Below, in pieces: positions 57,998 to 64,000 of a stretch of DNA of 64,000 nucleotides (positions are counted from its first letter, which is position 1; each line of letters starts with the position of its first letter). The notes under the pieces were generated by a model. It was not told the DNA's origin. It saw only the letters and a program-made list of their open reading frames with translations, and ran no database searches. The translations under genes and the position numbers were made by a program. The DNA lies in assembly GCA_014904845.1 (NCBI GenBank), contig MU119236.1, forward strand, positions 189,758 to 253,757, written 5' to 3'. Origin of the DNA: Acephala macrosclerotiorum (taxonomy: Eukaryota > Ascomycota > Leotiomycetes > Helotiales > Mollisiaceae).

Positions 57998-59049
57998 TTG
58001 CGCTGGAGAGAATTGGTAGATCTTGGGGCTATATTTGCGAGCGACTAAGGGTATCATTCGGACTTTAGCACTGGCGTGCATGGCTTGTCTCTGGGACCCT
58101 CCTCCAGCAAGGCTGTCTTTTGATACTACTTTCAATCTCTCTTGGGATGGATTACTTTGCGTGCCTTCTTTATGTACTGACCATCTCTTTTATCCAACTT
58201 CGAATATAAAACTTTTACAACGCACAATTTGCATAGAGAGCAAGGGGTTGAGATAGCCATTGGTACCAACGTTTTCCTCATGTTAGCTTCTTTTTATTTA
58301 ACGTTATCACAACAAAGCCGTTTGCCCTTAAATCCTCAACTATAAAATTTTCTCTTTGAATTGACTTTTATTAATCGCCCGATACAACTTCAGAATCTGG
58401 GGAAGATGCTTGGATTTGGTCCCGGTTTTCGTTTAAACATCGTCAAAATTATCGAATTAAAGCTTGGATAAGTATGAACTGAAGTGCAGAAATTGAATCA
58501 ACATAGAAATAGGCTCGATTTATATCTCGAATGCATCAAATTGATGAAATGGCTCTCGAGTGACCTTGCCATCGAGCTTCCGAGGAGGTGAAAATGGGGT
58601 GCTGACTCATGCCGATTCTACTCTTCTACGTAGCGAAAGTCGAAGTTGGTTAAGGTGATGTGGAAGAAATGACAAGTTGGATTTTCCATGCTTTATAATT
58701 CATGAGTTCAAGCTCTATTCGACGAAGGAAGGGACAGGAAGCGAAGAGGGCTGAGGTGAGGAGAGGAGATACCAATAAGTAGGTGAAAGCTAGAAAGGGG
58801 GAATCGATTAAGTTACTCGACGGCGTATGTTATCCGGATCCCATTAACGAAATAATGCAAACTATAAGCATATGATTTCTATCTTTGATCGCGATTTTTC
58901 TAAAGAATATTACCTCCAAAGAATATAAAGTCAATGTCACTACATTAAGCCAGTGTCAAGCCTATCAATCAACCCTCAAACCGACCTATACCCACTTTCC
59001 TCCTTTCGCACTTCTATGGCAATCACCAGTAAAGAAAGTCTTCCTTCCC
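57998..59049. other. Intergenic stretch, AT-leaning
   Basis: About 1 kb between the second esterase relic and the acidic/proline-rich gene. Bases 58260-58460 and 58850-58940 are AT-leaning. No gene or repeat identified. Confidence 0.4.
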
Positions 59050-59835
59050 TCAACAATATCTCCGCGGCACACAGGGATTGTAGCACTGGAAGTTCTGTTG
59101 GACCGGAGGATTGTTCCGATTGACACCTGCATACCCAAGAGGCTGCACTGCCCGATTATAGTCGGCGTCGCAAATGAATGACTGTCCGCAAGCAGGATTG
59201 CCGCAGATATTGTTCGTTCTGGGCGGTACTGGTGTGTAAGTTTGAGGCGTTGGGGTCGGCCTTGGGACGTAAGTTGAAGTTGGTTGATATGGGTATGGAT
59301 TTGTTGTCGTTGGTATTGGACCTGGCTTTGGCTTATACTTTCGCTTCTTTTTCTTTGGCGGCGGTGTCTTCTTTCTCGGTGTAGGTGTCACTATATCCGA
59401 CTCTGAAGGACTGGAGTCACTGGAATCGGTGACCGTGCCTGGATCGCTAATATCATCAATAGGATCACCAGGCGGTTTGATGATGGGTGGCTGGATTATG
59501 GGTGGATCGATGGTAGATGAGTTGCTGGTAGGTGGATATATGATTACTGGTGGATAGGTAATTGTTGGTGGATAGATCGTGTTGCTTCCCTCTGGGTCGA
59601 GGGGCTCAGGGTCTGGGGTGTCGACCTCAGGGGAGATGGGGTTTGTGATATCGATCGAGTCCGACCCGCTGTCGTGGGATTCTGATCCAGTATCGCTATC
59701 TGGGTCACTGCTCTCGTCGTTCTCATATTCATGGTCGTCATTGTCATCGCCATGGTTGGCCCAGCGGTCATCCTCATCAGCGGAACTGCCATCTGAGTGT
59801 ACGTAATCGTCGCCTTCATCGTCGGATGGAGCCAT
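59050..59835 (-). CDS. Acidic, proline-rich protein with cysteine-rich tail
   Basis: Intact single-exon frame of 261 residues; ATG at 59833-59835 starts M-A-P-S-D-D-E-G. I know no function. Its composition is strongly zoned: residues 1-85 very acidic (Asp, Glu, Ser, His); about 86-125 repeats of P-P-x-I-x-Y-P-P or P-P-I-I-x-P-P type; 126-150 Asp/Ser; 151-172 a basic block (R-K-K-T-P-P-P-K-K-K-K-R-K); 173-208 Thr/Pro-rich; and 209-261 a short tail with eight cysteines, including C-G-N-P-A-C-G-Q-S-F-I-C and C-Y-N-P-C-V-P-R-R-Y-C. There is no signal peptide or membrane segment. The basic block could serve nuclear import, and the tail could bind metal. The whole is probably disordered except for the tail. 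Confidence 0.62.
   Translation of the reverse strand: MAPSDDEGDDYVHSDGSSADEDDRWANHGDDNDDHEYENDESSDPDSDTGSESHDSGSDSIDITNPISPEVDTPDPEPLDPEGSNTIYPPTITYPPVIIYPPTSNSSTIDPPIIQPPIIKPPGDPIDDISDPGTVTDSSDSSPSESDIVTPTPRKKTPPPKKKKRKYKPKPGPIPTTTNPYPYQPTSTYVPRPTPTPQTYTPVPPRTNNICGNPACGQSFICDADYNRAVQPLGYAGVNRNNPPVQQNFQCYNPCVPRRYC
59460..59590. repeat. GGTGGAT-type minisatellite inside coding sequence
   Basis: On the plus strand the seven-base unit GGTGGAT or close variants recurs irregularly about every 20-30 bases. On the minus strand it encodes the proline-rich repeat of the acidic protein. Such tracts change length easily. Confidence 0.55.
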
Positions 59836-60435
59836 CTTTGTGGTTGTTTAGATCGCTAGTAGAAATGCTCAAGTATGAATGTGATGAGTAATGAAAATTT
59901 TCATTTATCACCAGAAAGGCATCTTAGAGTTAATTTAAAGTCAGTACAGGAGGGAGCAGCTTCTGCTCTAAGGTATGCTGCTGTTTTCGGGCGCTGGGGA
60001 TTAGGTGCTTTCACGCGCTCCGGGGTGGGGGGGTCCGCGTGGCATGCTGCATCGGCGGATACCTATCGGCATTTATTGACCAAAATGCAGGAGCCATTCC
60101 CCTCACCGTAGATCCGCGTACGTGATTCACTGCATTACGGAGCAGAAGGCTGATTGCCACGTCGCGTGGCTTACTTACTGCATGAATTGGCGAGAAGTGT
60201 ATGCAGGCGATGGGCCAGTAGAATGTTCTAAGCAAGACAGCCTGTTCGAGTCTTCGGCAATGTTTCCTAACATAAATTTGGGCGTAATTGTCCAAAGAAA
60301 TGCCTGGAAAGTTACTGATTCCGACCGCCAACACTAGTGGAAAATTGCCTCGGTGAACTTGAACATACCGACTACTATCCACTATCCAAGATAACACAAG
60401 TCTTTCGAGAGAGGTAGCATGAGCTTTACAGAAAT
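59836..60435. other. Divergent intergenic region
   Basis: About 600 bases between the divergent acidic-protein and vWA genes. A G-rich stretch, GGGGTGGGGGGG, lies near 60023-60034. Short frames on both strands show no domain. Promoters for both genes should lie here. Confidence 0.4.
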
Positions 60436-61775
60436 ATGACGCCAGACGAGATAGCCGGTTATGCAATCGACGAATTGATGCAAAAGCTGTCTGCCGGTGG
60501 CCTGAGAGCAGAGCTTGCGAGATCCTTGAATGGTGGCCTTGTCTTGCAGGATTTCCTTGAGCTGGATCCGAGTATCCAGACGCTTGCCAAGAAGATTGCA
60601 GTTGAAAAGTTCTCAAAACGTCTAGTTGTAGAATTTGCACAGGAGCTACAATCGCAGATGAGAGCGGCTGCTGAATTTGAGTACGACACAGGCCACACCC
60701 AAGAAGTGAGCATTCCGACGTTCCGCATAACGCCTAACATTAGTTTCCTTTCTATGGTCACTTATTTCGAATTCAAACAGGCACGACGTAAACAGTTCCA
60801 AGATCACATAGACGACTTCATCAATCAAAATCTTGGCCCGTTCCCCTTCGACCCAGTGGAGTTGCAGAATCTGGCTGAAAAGGCGGCAAAAGCTGCCAAG
60901 CAGATTCAAGAAGAATATAATTTGGAGCCCGAAGAAGTTCTCCACCTCGCAAAAATAGCACTCTACGACATTGTCATTCTATGCGGTTCGTTCCTCTCTG
61001 GGGTATTCGTAAATAGCCTAACAGGACATAGACAACAGTGGGTCAATGAAAATCGCGAAACGCCGACCTGCACTTGCGCAAACCTTGACAAGCATTGCAC
61101 ATTGGGCGACCCAGCTGGAACCAAGAGGCATACGCATACGATTCCTCAACAGCGACGACGACGACAGTGGCAGATTTGATAATCTTGCCGATCTACCCGA
61201 GATTGAGGACAGAGTCAACGAGGCAAAGCTTCATGGCCCTACAAGGTTAGGAACCATGCTCAGCAAGAAGATTGTAAAACCTATGCTGGAGAAGATAGAG
61301 AATGGTGCTGCTGACAGTAGGCCACTAATTGCCGTCGTCATTACAGATGGAGAGGTATATCTTCCCACTTCCTGGATCTTTCGAGAAAGCGCTGACGATA
61401 ACAGCCGACGAAAGAGGATGAATTTACATTGAAAGAAACAATCATCAATTGCAAAACTAGTGCTCAGCTTCAGCAATATGGGAATGCAGCCACGATCTTT
61501 ATTGTTTGTCAAGTTGGCGACAGTGAAAGAGCTAAGGCTTTTCTCAGCGATCTCGAGAATGACCCAGACGTAGGCGGAATGCTTTATCGCCCAGGCGGGA
61601 GCCTCGATGAGATTATTGAGAAACTCGAGGATGGACGGGATAAAAATGCATATAAAAGACATGTGAGTCGCGTCTTTACATACTGTAGTACATTCTGCTA
61701 CACCCACTGACTTGATCCGAAGATGCTCAGGGTGTTTCTTAGTGCTGTTGATGGTCAGTCGATGCCGACTCAATA
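60436..61775 (+). CDS. von Willebrand factor A-domain protein
   Basis: Cytosolic protein with an N-terminal helical region of about 175 residues (M-T-P-D-E-I-A-G at ATG 60436) and a C-terminal vWA domain, a metal-dependent protein-binding fold. The domain begins Y-D-I-V-I-L-C and continues, after a very short intron (about 60986-61024), as D-I-D-N-S-G-S-M, the D-x-S-x-S metal site. Next come I-R-F-L-N-S-D-D-D-D and then the threonine of G-P-T-R-L-G, followed by V-V-I-T-D-G-E, where intron 2 (about 61352-61401) begins. The last exon after intron 3 (about 61662-61720) ends at TAA 61773-61775. The first splice join is one base off canonical GT/AG, so the exact boundary is uncertain or hides a lesion. 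It is convergent with the ankyrin gene 171 bases away. Confidence 0.78.
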
Positions 61776-61946
61776 AAGAAACTGTAGAGATATCTTCTTC
61801 TGAACTGAAATGAAAAAAAATGCAAGCTATTGATGGCAGATTGCTCTACGGATGCCTAGTATGAATGGAAATATCTCAAACTTTGCGCACTGAAACCTGC
61901 TACCGAGCCCGCGCCGTCTTTCATACCGAAATTGCGTCCTTCCCAG

Positions 61947-63002
61947 CTACACCCTCTCCAGTGTCTGAACTATCTCGGGATAGGGTGGCTTCTGGAAGCG
62001 TATAGCCATGTCTTTCGGCGTTTTCCCATCATTATCTTTCTTCGTTGGGTCAGCTCCTGCACCCCGAGGAGGTTTGATTAACAACTTGACAACTTCAACT
62101 CTACCACTTCCTGCAGCCATATGCAACGCTGTTCTTCCATTGGGACCCAAGACATTAAGATCTACGCGGTCGAGCATAGCAGATATAACTCCAACATATC
62201 CCGAGCTCGCAGCTCGGTGAAGTGGCGTGCAGTTGTCCTTATCGGAAGCCTTCGGATCTGCTCCATTCTCAATAAGCAGTCGAACGACTGCCTCATGTCC
62301 ATTCCGTGCAGCTAAATGAAGCGGCGTCACGCCAGATTTGTTTGCCTCCTTTGCGCTAACCCTCTTCTCTTCCAATAAGAAGCGTACCACCTCTTCTTTT
62401 CCATTCTGAGCTGCTTGGTCGAGCACCGAGGTTCCAAACTCGCTTCGAGCTCCAGCGTCAATCCCGCCGTCTATCAGTCTTCTCACCTCTGAGACTAATC
62501 CGTTCCTTGCAGCCTTGAACAGCATTGCTTGCTGTTTCTCTTCATATTCTCGCAGTTTTCGAAGAACGTTGAGGTGTCCATTACGTGTTGCGAGGTCCTT
62601 AGGACTCTCGCCATCCTGGTTCTCCGTACTGATGGATGCTCCTTTCTCCAAAAGCAGCCTCAATATCTCCACAAACCCATTCTCAGCCGCCTTTGACACT
62701 GCCGTGGTTCCGCATGCACATTTGACGTTGACGTTAGATTTCTCAAGAAGCTTGTTGACAATTTCTGTGTGTCCACTCATACAAGCCATATATAGAGGAG
62801 TCCTCTTATAGTCGTCGGCTGCATCTGCATCAACGTGTTGGTCTAACAGAAAGTTGATGAAGTTGACGTGGCCTCCAGCAGCCCCCAAGTGTAGAGGTGT
62901 GACTTTGGTGGTTGTGGCGAGAAGTCTTATATCCTGGCCCGCTTGAATCAACCTCACAAATTCTTCAGAGTCGCCATTTCTTGCGGCTTTCTCCCAGTCC
63001 AT
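61947..63002 (-). CDS. Ankyrin-repeat protein (about ten repeats)
   Basis: Intact single-exon frame of 351 residues; ATG at 63000-63002 starts M-D-W-E-K-A-A-R-N-G. Nearly the whole chain is ankyrin repeats, about ten units of 29-33 residues. Clear examples are T-P-L-H-L-G-A-A-G-G-H, T-P-L-Y-M-A-C-M-S-G-H, T-P-L-H-L-A-A-R-N-G-H, T-P-L-H-R-A-A-S-S-G-Y and T-A-L-H-M-A-A-G-S-G-R, each with the following L-L-x-x-G-A or similar turn. There is no other domain, so it should act as a binding scaffold. A start cap is present as the first half-repeat, and a final degenerate unit ends E-I-V-Q-T-L-E-R-V. Its start codon lies 277 bases from that of the divergent peptidase gene, so they may share a promoter. 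Confidence 0.9.
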   Translation of the reverse strand: MDWEKAARNGDSEEFVRLIQAGQDIRLLATTTKVTPLHLGAAGGHVNFINFLLDQHVDADAADDYKRTPLYMACMSGHTEIVNKLLEKSNVNVKCACGTTAVSKAAENGFVEILRLLLEKGASISTENQDGESPKDLATRNGHLNVLRKLREYEEKQQAMLFKAARNGLVSEVRRLIDGGIDAGARSEFGTSVLDQAAQNGKEEVVRFLLEEKRVSAKEANKSGVTPLHLAARNGHEAVVRLLIENGADPKASDKDNCTPLHRAASSGYVGVISAMLDRVDLNVLGPNGRTALHMAAGSGRVEVVKLLIKPPRGAGADPTKKDNDGKTPKDMAIRFQKPPYPEIVQTLERV

Positions 63003-63279
63003 GGTCAGGTCAAGGATCCAGGAAGAATTTAATTGAATTCGTTGACGATTTTTGGAGATGGTTTAATCTCTCAAAATGTTGAACAAATTGTGGGCGACGT
63101 TGCGAATGTGATTTGGAGTGGGTAGATTTATTTATAGCCTACAGTGGTTGGGTGAGGTGTCCTCGCCACGTATAAGTATGCAGCTACCCACATTGATGTC
63201 TCCGAGATTCTACAACGATAATAAGAGAAGATAAAATTTTCATTTGCAATAATCTCATATTTCGAGTTTCGCTCTCGAA
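63003..63279. promoter_or_regulatory. Short shared 5' region of ankyrin and peptidase genes
   Basis: Only 277 bases lie between the start codons of two divergent genes, so both promoters must be in or across this interval. AT-leaning sequence at 63225-63255 and TTTATTTATAG at 63127-63137 are the only notable features. Co-regulation is possible but unproven. Confidence 0.45.
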
Positions 63280-64000
63280 ATGGCAGGAAAAGCGCCAGAA
63301 CTTATTTCCATTGAGGAGCCGGCGAAGTGGGTTTGCCGGCTGGTAATGGAATTCAGTAAGTCACGTTCAATTGAAGAGCATTCAGGAAGCTTACCAGAAT
63401 ATGATACAAGGCAACGGCGAGCCTGGCTATGGGTCTGGGTTTCTTGTGAATATACCAGTGATTGGTTCTGCCAAATATTGTATCATGACCGCAGGTCATA
63501 ACATTGTCGACACAGGCAATGGACGCGCAACAAGCATCAAAATACATTTTCCTGGAAGACCAGAAATCATGGCACATGCAAGCGCAGGTGAATTATTCGT
63601 CTCTGCTGTTTATGGTGGATTTCCCATGAAGGACGAAACCCATGAGAGCACGTATAGCGACTATGGCTTAATTGTCGTGGATAGCCAATGGAAAGATATG
63701 CATGGCTGCGCCTTCAGTGTCCTCCAAAGCGATTTCCGTGGGGAGGTCAGTATTCATGGGTATCCGAAGAAGGACGATCAACCACCAAAAGAACAAGAAC
63801 AAGTTAGATGCAAGTTCAGCAATGTTACCCATAATGCATTTTACTACGGCGGAAAGACAATCGCAGGAGTTAGCGGGGGCCCAGTATACATAGTCATAGA
63901 CGGGATTCATGTTGCAGTGGGAATACAGTGAGTTCATATTCATCCTCATACGATGGTTCTAGCCAGGGCTGACGGATCCTGAAGCAACTACATGCACCGT
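63280..64000 (+). CDS. Trypsin-like serine peptidase, 3' end beyond the window
   Basis: Trypsin/HtrA-fold serine peptidase. ATG at 63280 starts M-A-G-K-A-P-E-L-I-S. A short intron follows; its limits are uncertain (candidate 63348-63390). The catalytic domain has the full triad: G-S-G-F-L-V followed by M-T-A-G-H-N (histidine), Y-S-D-Y-G-L-I (aspartate) and A-G-V-S-G-G-P-V (serine, with the G-x-S-G-G oxyanion motif). There is no signal peptide, so it is likely cytosolic, unlike digestive trypsins. The frame reaches G-I-Q at 63928, where GTGAGT suggests another intron; the gene then leaves the window, so additional domains may follow. It is divergent from the ankyrin gene. A regulated cytosolic peptidase is plausible. 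Confidence 0.8.

Noticed and set aside
1..64000. CRISPR arrays, bacterial operons, riboswitches, prophage or plasmid origins
   Set aside because: None seen; introns and gene families show this is fungal nuclear DNA.

Overview
The window reads as nuclear DNA of a filamentous ascomycete (Pezizomycotina). The reasons are short introns of about 40-65 bases, some with textbook branch points (TACTAAC at 44768-44774), and fungus-restricted families: a PTH11/SAT4-type rhodopsin-domain protein, Zn2Cys6 regulator, MYND-DUF4470 protein, DUF6594, 2EXR, and a NACHT-associated N-terminal domain with a ubiquitin-like and a SAM domain. A 1.45 kb mariner-like transposon has been driven to extreme AT richness in the manner of repeat-induced point mutation (RIP). 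I cannot place it further; a Leotiomycetes-like gene set is only an impression.

Layout. 1-12 kb: sparse; a DUF6594 pseudogene, a degraded ankyrin gene, one intact 735-codon protein of unknown function and an AT-rich island. 12-21 kb: three decayed genes (aquaglyceroporin, ferritin-like late-sexual-development/Rds1-type protein, 2EXR protein) around an intact PTH11-like receptor gene. 22-35 kb: mostly intact; a small multi-pass membrane protein, a divergent pair made of an 861-residue protein with an odd C-terminal domain and a MYND-DUF4470 protein, a frameshifted pectinase, and an ABCF ATPase. 35-40 kb: a membrane-protein gene split by the transposon, then a 5'-truncated ornithine aminotransferase relic. 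40-52 kb: an intact N-domain/ubiquitin-like/SAM protein, a diacylglycerol-kinase-like lipid kinase and a Zn2Cys6 regulator. 53-58 kb: two adjacent type-B carboxylesterase pseudogenes with a stump of a DAL5-like MFS permease between them. 59-64 kb: an acidic/proline-rich protein, then a compact trio of vWA protein, ankyrin-repeat protein and trypsin-like peptidase (running off the end).

The main pattern is contrast. Genes for transport, secreted hydrolysis and small-molecule metabolism are repeatedly broken by stops (several of the CAA/CAG/TGG to stop type) and small indels, while regulatory, signalling and orphan genes between them keep clean frames and splice sites. The most system-like candidates are the vWA/ankyrin/trypsin trio at the right end and the divergent MYND-DUF4470/861-residue pair at 23.6-28.9 kb. 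All functional links between neighbours are inference from position; eukaryotic neighbours need not be co-regulated.
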